From: CAVYPR01 sp963770505
GTDB taxonomy: Bacteria; Actinomycetota; Acidimicrobiia; Acidimicrobiales; RAAP-2
Length of the DNA stretch: 64,000 nt
Direction of reading: 5' to 3'
NCBI GenBank assembly: GCA_963770505.1
Contig: CAVYPR010000002.1
Span: 79,027 to 143,026, forward strand
This document shows, one piece after another, positions 1-9,618 of the stretch; within the stretch, counting starts at the first letter, position 1; each line of letters opens with the position of its first letter. The notes beneath the pieces are model-generated. The model did not search any database and was not told the DNA's origin. It saw only the letters and a list, made by a program, of their open reading frames with translations. Position numbers and translations under genes: made by a program.

Positions 1-2
1 CG

Positions 3-1091
3 CTGGCGGACTGGGCGTGCCTGGGGGCCCTGGTCGGCGTGGGGTGGTGGGCCTCGCCGGAGATCGTGTACTTCGCCGCCCCCGGGGCCGTGGTGCTCGG
101 CGTCGACCTGCGACACCGGGTGGGACCGTCGTTGGCCGGCCGCGTCGGCCTGGCCGCGGCGGCGATGGTGGCCGGGGCCCTCCCGTGGATCGTGGCCAGC
201 TTCGCCGACGGCTTCGCCACCCTGCGCGCCTCGGGCGGCAACGCGCAGCCGGGCAACGGCTACGGCGACCGCCTCTCGACCTTCTTCACCCACGTCCTGC
301 CGATGATCCTCGGGCTGCGGGTGGAGGGCGCCGGCGCCTGGGAGGGCTCGACCGGCTTCGGGGTGGTCACCTACGTCGTCCTGCTCGCCGGTCTCGTGGC
401 CGCGCTGGTGGTCCTCGTTGCCAGGGTCCGGGCGTCGTGGCCGCTCGTGGCGGTGTGCGCCTCGTTCCCCTTCCTCTACGCCGCCTTCCCCTCGGCCTGG
501 TTCTGGAACGACGGCCGCTACGCCATCTCGCTCACCCCGGTGCTGGCGCTCGTGCTGGTTGGCGGCGTCTGGACGGCCGCCGGTCGCCGGCTGGCGGTGT
601 GGGCCACGGTCGGGGTGCTCGTCCTCGCCTCGGCCAGCACGCTGGTGGCCTTCAACGACGGCTTCGGCGCGCTCTCCTCGCCGGGCCGTCTGACGGTGTG
701 GGGGGCGGACCCCGACGCCGACGTCCACGCGCTATCGAGGGCGCTCGAGGCCCGGCACGTCGCCGACGTCTACGCCGGGTACTGGCTCGCCTACGACCTG
801 CAGTTCACCTCCGACGGGCGGATCGCCGCCTCGAGCACCGCTCCCGACCGGGACCCGGCCGCCTCGCGCGCCGTGCGGGCGGCCAAGACGGCGGGGTGGG
901 TCTACGTCCGTCCGTCGGCCCTTCCCTCGGTCGCGGCACAGCTCGGGTCGGCCACCGACCTCGAGCCGGTGGCGGGCGAGGAGACACTCGTGGCGTGGCT
1001 CGACCGCCACCACGTGGCCTACCGGACCTTCGACGCCGGCGGCTTCGTTGTGGTGGTCCCCAACCGCAACGTCGGGCCGCCCCCCGCCTGA
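3..1091 (+). CDS. C-terminal part of a polytopic membrane protein, GT-C glycosyltransferase-like (5' end outside window)
   Basis: The frame is already open at base 3, so the N-terminus lies upstream. About 362 residues are visible. Several hydrophobic helices occupy the first two thirds, followed by a soluble C-terminal domain of about 120 residues containing a VYAGYWLAYDL segment. This layout (membrane helices, then an extracytoplasmic tail) is typical of GT39/GT-C polyprenyl-phosphate sugar transferases. The diagnostic first-loop acidic residues are not in the window, so family membership is an inference. It converges with the carbonic anhydrase gene, 36 bases away. Confidence 0.6.
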   Translation: MADWACLGALVGVGWWASPEIVYFAAPGAVVLGVDLRHRVGPSLAGRVGLAAAAMVAGALPWIVASFADGFATLRASGGNAQPGNGYGDRLSTFFTHVLPMILGLRVEGAGAWEGSTGFGVVTYVVLLAGLVAALVVLVARVRASWPLVAVCASFPFLYAAFPSAWFWNDGRYAISLTPVLALVLVGGVWTAAGRRLAVWATVGVLVLASASTLVAFNDGFGALSSPGRLTVWGADPDADVHALSRALEARHVADVYAGYWLAYDLQFTSDGRIAASSTAPDRDPAASRAVRAAKTAGWVYVRPSALPSVAAQLGSATDLEPVAGEETLVAWLDRHHVAYRTFDAGGFVVVVPNRNVGPPPA

Positions 1092-1127
1092 CCACCCGGC
1101 GCGCCGGCAGGGCACCGGTCGGTGGCC

Positions 1128-1766
1128 TCAGTCCCCCCCGGCCCGGCCCTCGGCGGCGCCTGTCACCAGCTCCACCCGGCCGGTGGCGATGTCGCACACG
1201 GCCCCCACCACCAGCAGTCGGCCGGAGGCGGCGGCCGGGGCCAGCACCGGCTCGGAGGCCGCAAGATGGGACACCTGGCGGCGCACGTTCTCTCTGACGG
1301 CGCGCTCGAGACGAAGGTCGAAGGGCCCGTCGCCCACCGAGCGGGCGGCCGGGAGGACGGCGTCGACGACCGACTGGATGTCGCCGGGCACGGTCCCGTC
1401 CCGGTCGACCTGGTCGAGGGCGGCCGTGACCGCCCCGCACCCGCTGTGGCCCATGACCATGAGCAGGACGGCGCCCAGGATCCCTACGCCGTACTCGATC
1501 GAGCCGCGCAGGATCGGGTGGGCGGCGGTGTTGCCGGCCACCCGGACCAAGAAGACGTCGCCCAGCCCCTGGTCGAAGACGATCTCGGCCGGCACCCGCG
1601 AGTCCGAGCACGAGACGATGACGGCGAAGGGCGCCTGGCCCCCGGCCAGCTCCACCCGACGGTCGCCGTCGAGGCCCTCGTGGCGGGAGTTCCCGGCCAC
1701 GAACCGGGCATTGCCCTCGAGCAGGCGGTCGAGGGCCTCGGCGCCGGTGGTGGGTTGTGCGGCCAT
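1128..1766 (-). CDS. Beta-class carbonic anhydrase
   Basis: Interconverts CO2 and bicarbonate in the cytoplasm. The 212-residue protein has the full beta-class zinc site: Cys53 with the Asp55/Arg57 dyad in CSDSR, then His107 and Cys110 in HSGCGA. Length is normal for the family. The ATG start lies 9 bases after a TAGGGT -10 box, and the gene follows lnt by only 12 bases on the same strand, so it may be read both from its own promoter and from the heme operon. Confidence 0.93.
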   Translation of the reverse strand: MAAQPTTGAEALDRLLEGNARFVAGNSRHEGLDGDRRVELAGGQAPFAVIVSCSDSRVPAEIVFDQGLGDVFLVRVAGNTAAHPILRGSIEYGVGILGAVLLMVMGHSGCGAVTAALDQVDRDGTVPGDIQSVVDAVLPAARSVGDGPFDLRLERAVRENVRRQVSHLAASEPVLAPAAASGRLLVVGAVCDIATGRVELVTGAAEGRAGGD

Positions 1767-1775
1767 GCGCCGCGG

Positions 1776-1781
1776 ACCCTA
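1776..1781 (-). promoter_or_regulatory. -10 box TAGGGT for carbonic anhydrase
   Basis: TAGGGT ends 9 bases before the ATG at 1766, matching the leaderless pattern seen repeatedly in this window. It lies just outside the end of lnt. Confidence 0.4.
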
Positions 1782-3323
1782 CCCGAACCCTTCCCAGGGA
1801 TCGGCCTCCCGCCGCCGGGTGGCGGCGACCCAGGCGAGGACGAGGGCCACGGCCGACAGCACGAGCACCGGGAGGTCGCCGAACCTCTCGTAGAGGGTGG
1901 TGCCGGTCCGCAGGGCGACGGTCGCCTCGAGCACCTGGCGGCGCCCGAGCACCGAGCGCTCGACCACGGTCCCCCCGGCGTCGACGACGGCCGAGAGCCC
2001 GGTCGGGGCGGCCTGCACCAGGTCCCGGCCCTCGGCGACGGCCTGCACCCGGGCGGCCGCCAGCTCCTGGGTCGGCACCTGGCTGGCGCTGTAGGACGAG
2101 GCGTTGGTGGGGACCACGAGGAGCTCGGCGCCGTCGCGCACCGAGGACCGCCCGCGCCCGGCGTAGAAGACCTCGTAGGAGACGAGCACGCCCAGCGGCC
2201 CGGCGGGGGTCCGCAGCAGCCCGGATCCGTGGCCCGGTACCGCTGTCCTGGGCACCCCGGACAGGCTGGCGAAGTGGGCGAAGAGGCCGCGCCAGGGCAC
2301 GTACTCGCCGAAGGGCACGCGGTGGACCTTCTCGAACCTTCCCACCACCCGGCCGGCCGGGCCCCACGCCACCACCTCGTTGTAGAAGGTGGTGGGCGAC
2401 GCCGGCTCGGTCACCCCGGCCACGATGGTCGCCCGCAGCCGCCGGGCCATCGCCGAGAGGTCCCGGGCCTGGGGGCTCCCGGCGAGCGGCCGTGTGAGGG
2501 CCACCACGTCCTCGGGCCAGAGCACCAGCCGGGGACCCGGCCCTCGGCCGCCGAAGTGGGTGGTGGCGGCCAGCTGGGCGGCGAACGCGTCCGACGGGTC
2601 GCCCACCTGGGCGGTGACCCCCCGCCGCCCCCCGCCCTGCACCGCGGCCACCCGCAGGTGGCCGACGGCCGGCCCCCCGCCGGGGGCGAGCCCCCCGGCC
2701 AGGCCGAGGGCCACCACCGCCGCCAGCAAGGCGGCCCCCGTCGCCGCCCGGGGCCCGGCCCGGGCCCGGGACGACAGGGCCATGGCCAGCTCGCCGAGCC
2801 CGGCGCCACCCAGCCAGACCACCCCCCCCAGCAGCAGGGGGCCGCCCAGCCGGGCCGTGCCCAGCAGGGGGCCGCCGGCCTGGCCGAGGAAGACGCCGCC
2901 GATGGGCAGGCCGCCGAAGGGCCACGCCGTGCGCACCGCCTCAGCCAGGGTGAAGGCCGCCGGGAAGGCCGCCCAACGACCCCGCCCGGGGGGGACGAGC
3001 ACGGCGGCGGCGCCCATCGACAGGGACTCGACCGCCATGAGGAGCGCCGCGCCGTACCAGTTGAACTCGCGGGCCCAGGCCAACCCCGGGACGTAGCAGC
3101 CCAGCCCGGCCACCCACCCCGCCCACAGCCGCGTGCGCGCCCGCAGACCGGCCAGCCGCCAGTAGAGGAGGGCGGCCCCGCAGAAGGCGAGCGGCCACCA
3201 CCCCCAGGGCGGGAGGGAGAGGGCCAGCGCCACCCCGGCGGCGAGGGAGGGAAGGGCCACCCGGCCGCGGCGGCCGCCGGACCCCCCGCCCCCCCGCCCC
3301 CGGCCCCGCGGCGGGAGGATCAA
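1779..3323 (-). CDS. lnt: Apolipoprotein N-acyltransferase with Ser at the usual catalytic Cys position
   Basis: Lnt N-acylates the lipid-modified N-terminal Cys of lipoproteins in the membrane. Roughly the first 200 residues are hydrophobic helices (WGWWPLAF onwards), followed by a nitrilase-fold domain. Two members of the Glu-Lys-Cys triad are clear: Glu in LWPEDVV and Lys in RFEKVHRVPFGEY. The third motif, normally CYE or CFE, reads VSYEVFY here (2172-2192), with Ser replacing Cys. The chosen TTG start at 3323 overlaps the hemY stop, implying translational coupling. GTG at 3260 (493 residues) is the alternative. Fourth gene of hemE-hemH-hemY-lnt. Family is secure; activity is not. Confidence 0.85.
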   Translation of the reverse strand: MILPPRGRGRGGGGSGGRRGRVALPSLAAGVALALSLPPWGWWPLAFCGAALLYWRLAGLRARTRLWAGWVAGLGCYVPGLAWAREFNWYGAALLMAVESLSMGAAAVLVPPGRGRWAAFPAAFTLAEAVRTAWPFGGLPIGGVFLGQAGGPLLGTARLGGPLLLGGVVWLGGAGLGELAMALSSRARAGPRAATGAALLAAVVALGLAGGLAPGGGPAVGHLRVAAVQGGGRRGVTAQVGDPSDAFAAQLAATTHFGGRGPGPRLVLWPEDVVALTRPLAGSPQARDLSAMARRLRATIVAGVTEPASPTTFYNEVVAWGPAGRVVGRFEKVHRVPFGEYVPWRGLFAHFASLSGVPRTAVPGHGSGLLRTPAGPLGVLVSYEVFYAGRGRSSVRDGAELLVVPTNASSYSASQVPTQELAAARVQAVAEGRDLVQAAPTGLSAVVDAGGTVVERSVLGRRQVLEATVALRTGTTLYERFGDLPVLVLSAVALVLAWVAATRRREADPWEGFG

Positions 3324-4853
3324 CGGGCGCGCCCGCCGTCCCCCGACCCCGACAGCACCTCGCGGGCCGCCGCCCTCCCGCTGGCCACACAGGCCGGGAT
3401 GCCCACGCCGCGGTAGGCGGCGCCGGCCACGGCCAGGCCCCCCAGACGGCGGACCGCCGCCTCGATCCCGGTCACCCGCAGCAGGTGGTGCACCCGGTAC
3501 TGGGGGAGAGCGTCGGGCCAGCGCGTGACCATGGACGCCGTGGCCTCGCCCTCCACCCCGAGCAGGACGCCGAGCTCGCCCGCCACGCGGGCCACCAGCT
3601 CGTCCTCGGCGATCCCGACCGGCCGGTCGTCGCCGAACCGGCCCACCGAGGCCCGCAGGAGGACCTCCCCCGGACCAGACAGGTGGGGCCACTTGGTTGT
3701 GAGGTACGTGCACGCCGTCACCAGGAACGGCCCGCTCCCGAGGGGCCGGGGGAGGGTCGCGGCGCGCGGCACGAGCAGCCCGGTCCCCACCAGCGAGTCG
3801 GGGACGGCGCCCTCGGGGTAGGCGAAGGTGACGGTGGCGACCGTTGCGTAGTCGATGCCTCGCAGCAGGGCCGCCGTCTCGGCGTCGTGCGGCGCCAGGA
3901 GGTCCGCGGCCGGTCCGGCCGGCAGGGCCAGGACCACCCGGTCGGCGCGCACCGGGCCCGCGGCGGTGCGCAGCACCCACGCCGCCGTGCCCGGCTCCCG
4001 CTCGAGCCCGTCGACCCGGCAGCCCGTCGTGACCGTCACGCCCCGGGCGGCCAAGGCCCACCGCATCCGTTCGCCGAGGGCGCCCAGTCCGCCGCGCAGG
4101 GACCAGAAGGCCGGCGGCGCGGCCCCAGCCGACCCGGCCACCCCCTCGGGGGCCCCGGCCGCCGCGCCGGTGGACTGGGCGACGGCGGTCGCCCGCCGGA
4201 GCGACCGCATGAAGCCGCCGCGGCGTTGGGCCACGGCCAGGAGGAGGGGGTAGACGGCGGCGGCGCTCATGTCGTCGACCCCGCCGGCGTAGATCCCGCC
4301 GATGAGCGGGTCCACCAGCCGTTCCACGACCCGACGGCCCAGCTTGCGGGCGACCAGCGGACCGACCGCCCGATCGCCCAACGGGCCGCGCAGGTCGCGG
4401 CGGGGCAGGAGCACGTCGAGGGCGAGGCGCGCCGAACCCCACGACCCCAGCACCCGGGAGCGCGCCGTCGGGCAGGAACCGGGTCGGCACGCCCACGGCC
4501 AGGGACGCCGGGAGGGTGCGACGGCGTCCGCCGACCCACACCGTCGCCCCCGAGGCGCCGATGGGCACCAGGTCGTCGCCGAGGCCGATCTCCCGGCAGA
4601 GGTCCGCCGCCTCGGGGCGGCGCCCGAGGAACCCGTCGGGGCCGACGTCCACGCTCCCCGGGCCGAACGGCTCGGACCTGAGCTTGCCCCCGAGCCGGTC
4701 GCCCGCCTCGATCACCACCACACGGGGGGTGGAGGCGTCGGGCCCACCGCCACCGCCGCTCAGCTCCCAGGCGGCCGCCAGGCCGGCGATCCCGCCGCCC
4801 ACCACGGCGACAGTCGGCCGGCCCGGGCCGGCCGGCACCGGGGCGTCAGCCAT
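3320..4853 (-). CDS. hemY: Coproporphyrinogen/protoporphyrinogen III oxidase, FAD-dependent (one frameshift)
   Basis: Oxidises the porphyrinogen late in heme synthesis; in Actinomycetota HemY usually acts on coproporphyrinogen III. The N-terminus carries the FAD motif VVGGGIAGLAAAWEL and IEAGDRLGGKLRS. The C-terminus has the second FAD segment AGAAYRGVGIPACVASG. The frame breaks around 4450-4462: it runs through GVPTRFLPDGAL and resumes as VLGSWGSARLALDVLLPR one base out of phase. Removing one C near ctcccggg restores it, and the total span has one extra base. The ATG at 4853 overlaps the hemH end by 8 bases. Sequence on both sides of the break is well conserved, so an assembly error is more likely than decay. 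Confidence 0.88.
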
Positions 4854-5790
4854 GGCCGGCCGCCGCCGTCACCACGCCGGCCAGGACCGCGAGGAAGGCC
4901 GGGTCGTCGTTGAGCGAGGCCGTGCGGGCGTAGGCGAGGCCCGCCTTCTCGGCCGCCGCCCGGGCCTCGACGTCGAGGTCGTAGAGGACCTCGAGGTGGT
5001 CGGAGACGAAACCGACCGGGCAGAGCACCGCAGCGTCGGCCCCGCGCCCGGCGAGGCCGGCGATCACCGAGAGCACGTCGGGCCCGAGCCACGGGTCGGG
5101 GGTGCGCCCGGCGCTCTGCCACGCCACCTGCCAGGGGACGGCGCGGCCGTCGAGGCCGGCGGCCGCCGCCACCGCCGCGGCCGAGGCGCTCACCTGGTCG
5201 GGGTAGGGGTCGCCCTCGGACACCACCCGCTCGGGGAGCGAGTGGGCGGTGAACAGGACGGCCGGTCGCCGTGCGCCGCCCGGCAGGTCCGAGAGAGCGT
5301 CGCGCAGCCGCCCGGCCAGGAGGTCGGCGAACCCCGGCGCCTCCTACCACTGCTCGACCGGGGTGAAGGTCGGCGCCGCCGTCGAGGCCGCCAGGGCCCG
5401 GGCGGCCCGGGCCAGGTACTCGCCCGAGCCCATCGAGGACCGGTGCGGGGTGAGGACCAGCCCCACCACGCTCGCCGCACCCGAGGCGGCCACACCGGCC
5501 GCCGCCTCCTCGATGGAGGGGTCGGTGTGCTTGGCGCCGAAGACGACGAGGTAACGGCCGGGACGCTCGGCCTCCAACCGTGCGGCCAGGCCGGCCACCT
5601 GCGCGGCGGTGCGGGCGGCCAGCGGCGAGACGCCCCCGATGGCCTCGTAGCGGTGCCGCAGGTCGGCCAGCTGCTCGGCCGAGGGCGGGTGGCCCCGGCG
5701 GATGCGGGTGTAGAAGGCCTCGATCCCCTCGGGCGTGGCGGGCGTCCCGTGGGCCATGACCAGCACCCCGACCCGCCCAGCCTCACCCAC
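4846..5790 (-). CDS. hemH: Ferrochelatase (coproporphyrin-type) with an in-frame TAG
   Basis: Inserts Fe2+ into the porphyrin ring. One frame runs from GTG at 5790, overlapping the hemE stop, to 4846. It is interrupted only by TAG at 5344-5346 (codon 149). Before it: VLVMAHGTP, FGAKHTDPSIEEA and TPVEQW. After it: EAPGFADLLAGRL, the His motif FTAHSLPERV, GDPYPDQV, TPDPWLGPDV and VGFVSDHLEVLYDLD. In Bacillus-type HemH this point reads W-Y-D-E-P, so the TAG replaces a conserved Tyr codon. I see no C-terminal cysteine cluster. Length of about 314 residues is normal. A single-base error (TAC to TAG) or a recent nonsense mutation are the options. Confidence 0.88.
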
Positions 5791-6917
5791 GGACCACCCC
5801 GGCACGACCCTCGGCGTGGACCAGCTCGACCACGGCGGCCAGGATGCCGGGGTCGGTCTCGGGCAGGACGCCGTGGCCCAGGTTGAAGACGTGGCCGGGG
5901 CGGTCACCGGCCCGCTCGAGCACGTCGCGGGTCTCGGCCTCCACCACCGCCCACGGGGCGAGGCAGACGGCGGGGTCGAGGTTGCCCTGGACGGCACGTC
6001 CCGGCCCCACGCGCCGGCGGGCCTCGTCGAGGGGGACCCGCCAGTCGATCCCCACCACGTCGGCCCCGGCCCCGGCCATGAGGCCGAGCAGCTCGCCGGT
6101 GCCGACGCCGAAGAGGATCGACGGCACGTCGAGGCCCGCCAGCCCCTCGAGCACCGCGCCGGGTGGCGGGGAGGGCGAACCGCTCGTACTGGCTCGGCGA
6201 GAGGCAGCCGGCCCAGCTGTCGAAGAGCTGCACGGCGTCGGCCCCCGCCTCCACCTGGGCGCGCAGGAAGGCGAGCGCCAGGTCGGCCAGGCGGTCCATG
6301 AGCGCCCCCCAGGTCGTCGGGTCCGCGTGCATGAGCGCCTTCACCTTGGCGAAGGTGCGCGACGGCCCCCCCTCCACCAGGTAGCTGGCCACGGTGAACG
6401 GGCGCGCCGGCGAAGCCGATGAGCGGCACCCCCGACGAGCCGAGCTCACGGGCGACGAGCCGCACCGCCTCGACCACATAGGCCGACGTCGCTCCGCCGG
6501 CTCGAGCGGTCGGAGGCGCCCCAGGTCCGCGGCCGAGCGGAACGGCTCGGTCGACGACCGGGCCCCGTCCGGGCACCACGTCGACCCCGAACCCCACGGC
6601 GTGCACCGGCACCACGATGTCGGAGAAGAGGATGGCCGCGTCGACCCCGTAGCGGCGGACCGGCTGCAGGGTGACCTCGGCCGCCAGTTCGGGGTCGGCG
6701 ATGGCGCCGAGGATGTCGCCGTCGCCGCGAGCCGCCCGGTACTCGGGCAGGGAACGACCGGCCTGGCGCATGAACCAGACCGGGGTGCGGGCGACCGGGC
6801 GGCGCCGGCAGGCCTGGAGGAAGGGCGCCGGGGACGGTGGGGCGACGGGCGGCGCGCTGCTCAAGGCACGCGGGTGACTCGGTGGCCGGGGACGTCGTTC
6901 ATGGTCGAGATGAGCAT
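5783..6917 (-). CDS. hemE: Uroporphyrinogen III decarboxylase, interrupted by several frameshifts
   Basis: Decarboxylates uroporphyrinogen III to coproporphyrinogen III. Conserved blocks appear in order but in alternating frames: the signature VWFMRQAGRSLPEYR; LFSDIVVPVHAVG; EPFRSAADLGRLRPLEP; YVVEAVRLVARELG; FTVASYLVEGGPSRTF; DSWAGCLSPSQYERF; GDRPGHVFNLGHGVLPETD. Frame changes fall near 6552, 6484, 6409 and 6160. A fifth near 6866 would join ATG 6917, which has GGAGG five bases upstream, to the rest; otherwise TTG 6864 is the start. First gene of hemE-hemH-hemY-lnt. Motif conservation throughout argues for sequence errors. Confidence 0.82.
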
Positions 6918-7032
6918 GGCCGCCTCCAGTGGGCACGGGTTCCGACGGGGTCCGGGCCCCTCAGATCATCGCAGGCCCCGGGCCGGCGGCCATCCACCGG
7001 AGGGCTCCGGCCGCCACCGCCCGGGCGGGCCC

Positions 7033-7038
7033 TAGAAT
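7033..7038 (+). promoter_or_regulatory. Possible -10 box TAGAAT for the helD-like gene
   Basis: TAGAAT stands 40 bases before the GTG at 7079, with a GGAGGAAGGG ribosome-binding site in between, so this transcript would have a short leader. No clear -35 element is visible. It lies in the divergent hemE/helD gap. Confidence 0.35.
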
Positions 7039-7078
7039 CGGACGTTCGGCCGTCACGCCGTCGGAGGAAGGGACTGAC

Positions 7079-9474
7079 GTGGCCGCAGACCGAGACATCG
7101 CCGAAGAACAGCGAGATCCTCGACGACGCCTACCGCGGCCTCGAGGCCATGCGCCGCGAGGCGAACCGGATGCTCGAGTCGGTGCTGGACCTCGGGCGGG
7201 GCGGCACCTTCCAGTCCCGCACCGAGCGCGACATCGTGGTCCGGACCAGCCTGGCCCGCCTGGCCCAGCTCGACATCGGCGACCAGGCGCTGTGCTTCGG
7301 CCGGATCGACCGGCGGGCCGAGGGGGACGGGGGGCTCGAGTCGTTCCACATCGGCCGGCTGGCGGTGTCGGGGGAGCACCACGAGCCGCTGGTGGTCGAC
7401 TGGCGGGCCCCGGTCGCCGAGCCCTTCTACCGGGCCACCGGCCTCGACCCCCAGGGGCTGGCCCGCCGCCGGCACCTGGCCGTCCGGGGCCGCACGGTGG
7501 TCGGCGTCGAGGACGAGTACTTCGCCCAGCCCGGCGCCGCCGGACCGGGGCCATCCCGACGCCGGCGCCACCGAGCCGCTGCTCCGACGGGGGCCTGGCC
7601 CTGGGCGGCCCTGGGGCGCTGCTGGCCGCGCTCGGGCAGGCGCGGACCGGCCACATGGCCGACATCGTGGCCACCATCCAGCGCGAGCAGGACGAGATCA
7701 TCCGGTCCCCCCTGGCCGGGGTCGCTCCTGGTCCAGGGCGGGCCGGGCACCGGCAAGACGGCGGTGGCCCTGCACCGTGCCGCCTACCTCCTCTACACCC
7801 ACCGCTTCCCCCTCGAGCGCCAGGGGGTGCTGGTGGTGGGGCCCAACCCGCTCTTCCTGCGCTACATCGAGCAGGTGCTGCCGTCCCTGGGCGAGACGGG
7901 GGTGACGCTCTCGACCGTGTCGGGGCTCGTCCCCGAGGTGCGGGTGCGGGCCAGCGACCCGCCCGAGGTGGCGCGGCTGAAGGGTGAGGCCCGCATGGCC
8001 CGGGTGATCGCCCAGGCCGTGCGCACCCGCCAACGCGCCGCTGCGCCGCGACGTGGCGGTGCCCTTCGGGGCCACGACGCTGCGGCTCACCGCCGGGGCG
8101 TCGGCCGAGATCGTCTCCCAGGCCCGCCGTCGGGCGGGGACCCACAACGCCCGCCGCCGCTTCGTGGAGCAGCAGGTCGTCCGCCGGCTGGCCGACCAGT
8201 ACGAGCGGGTGCGCAGGGCGGGGGGTTCGGGGCGCCCGGCGGACGGCCCGCCGGGGTTGTCCGAGGGGGACCTGCAGCTCGACCTGTTCGTGGAGGCCGA
8301 CGGGGAGGCGGCCGCCGCCGACGTCGGGGCCCTCGACCTCGAGGAGTTCGGCCGCCAGGTCCGCCAGACCCCGGAGCTGGCCGAGGCGCTCGACCGGATG
8401 TGGCCCCGGCTCGCCCCCCACGAGCTCCTGCACGACCTGCTGGGCGCCCGGCCGCTCCTGGCGGCGGCCGGCAAGGGGATCCTGACCGCGGCCGAGCAGG
8501 CCATGCTGCAGCGGCCCCGCAGCGCCTCCCTCGACGAGGTGGGGTGGACGGCCGCCGACGCCGCCCTGGTCGACGAGGCCCGCACCATCCTCGGACCGCG
8601 CCGCACCCGGGGGGTGCGCTCGCGGGCCGCGGCCCGCGAGCGCACCGAGCGGGCCCGCCAGGAGGTCGGGTACTGGCCGTCGGGGCTCGACCCCAACCCG
8701 ACCCCGGTCGCCGCCGGCGCCGAGGAGGACGGGGTGCGCGCCTTCGGCCACATCGTCGTCGACGAGGTGCAGGACCTCTCGCCGCTCCAGCTGCGCATGC
8801 TGGCCCGGCGGTCGCTCTCGGGCTCGATGACCGCGGTGGGCGACATCGCCCAGTCCACCGGGCCGTGGGCCCCCCAGAGCTGGGACGACGTGGCCGCCCA
8901 CCTCACGCCCAACCGGGCACCCAAGCTGGTCGAGCTGACCGTGAGCTACCGGACCCCGGCCGAGGTGGTCGAGGTGGCGGCCCGGGTGCTGGCCGTGGCC
9001 GCCCCCGACGTGGCCCCGCCCCGACCGGTACGCCGCTCGGGCGAGGAGCCGGTGCTCTCGACCGTGGCCCCGGCGGCGCTGGCCGCCGAGGTGGCCCGGG
9101 CGGCGCGCTCGGAGGCGGAGGCGGTGGCTCCCGGGCGGGCCGCCGTCCTGGTCCCCGCCCACCTCATGGGCGAGGTCGGTCGGGCCCTGGCCGAGCACGG
9201 GCTGGAGGCGGTCGACCCCCGGGATCCGGCGGGGGAGGGGCTGGCCGCCGCACTGGTGCTCCTCCCCGCTTCTGAGTGCAACGGCCTCGAGTTCGACTCG
9301 GTGGTGGTGGTCGAGCCGGCGCTCATCGCCGCCGGCGAGACCGTCGGGCGCGAGGGCCCGCCCCTGGCCACCACCCGGGGGCTGCGGACCCTCTACGTGG
9401 CCCTCACCCGGCCCACGCGCCGCCTGGCGGTGGTGTCGTCGGGACCGCTGCCGACCGGTCTGGCGCTGGCCTGA
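7079..9474 (+). CDS. helD: HelD-type RNA polymerase-associated UvrD-like ATPase (several frameshifts)
   Basis: HelD/HelR proteins are superfamily 1 motor ATPases that remove stalled or drug-bound RNA polymerase from DNA. Visible in order: the N-terminal helical segment ILDDAYRGLEAMRREAN; the HelD-specific ...EPLVVDWRAPVAEPFYRAT block; Walker A GGPGTGKTAVALHR; Walker B HIVVDEVQDLSPLQ; SYRTPAEVVE; and motif VI LYVALTRPTRRL. The GTG start has GGAGGAAGGG upstream. The reading frame changes near 7105, at several points in 7545-7610, near 7725 and near 8035, yet motifs are intact on either side. Assignment to HelD rather than UvrD/PcrA rests on the N-terminal region and the DWRAP block. Confidence 0.8.
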
Positions 9475-9605
9475 GCGACCGCCGCCGGCGACCCCGCGGG
9501 GTCCACCGCGGTCCACGGCGCGAGGCCCGCGCGAACCGAGGTGACCGGGCCGTCAGGAGGTCGAGGCCCCAACCAGGATGTTGGCGTGGCGGGGGCCCCG
9601 TCGAC

Positions 9606-9611
9606 TAGGAA
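9606..9611 (+). promoter_or_regulatory. -10 box TAGGAA for ctaE-qcrCAB
   Basis: Ends 7 bases before the GTG at 9619, which supports that start codon and a leaderless transcript for the respiratory operon. Confidence 0.4.
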
Positions 9612-9618
9612 ATACGCC

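Noticed and set aside
805..2925. Long minus-strand open frame of about 700 codons
   Set aside because: Shadow of carbonic anhydrase and lnt in another frame; Arg/Gly/Pro-rich translation without motifs. The same applies to other very long frames, e.g. 30262-32547 (minus), 24740-27091 (plus) and 12307-13956 (minus).
5344..5346. Genome-wide recoding of TAG as an amino acid
   Set aside because: TAG ends ctaE, the GH31 gene and ogt at exactly family-like C-termini, so TAG is a normal stop here.
9541..9618. Upstream start for ctaE
   Set aside because: The extra 26 residues are not family-like and would include the proposed -10 box; GTG 9619 fits better.
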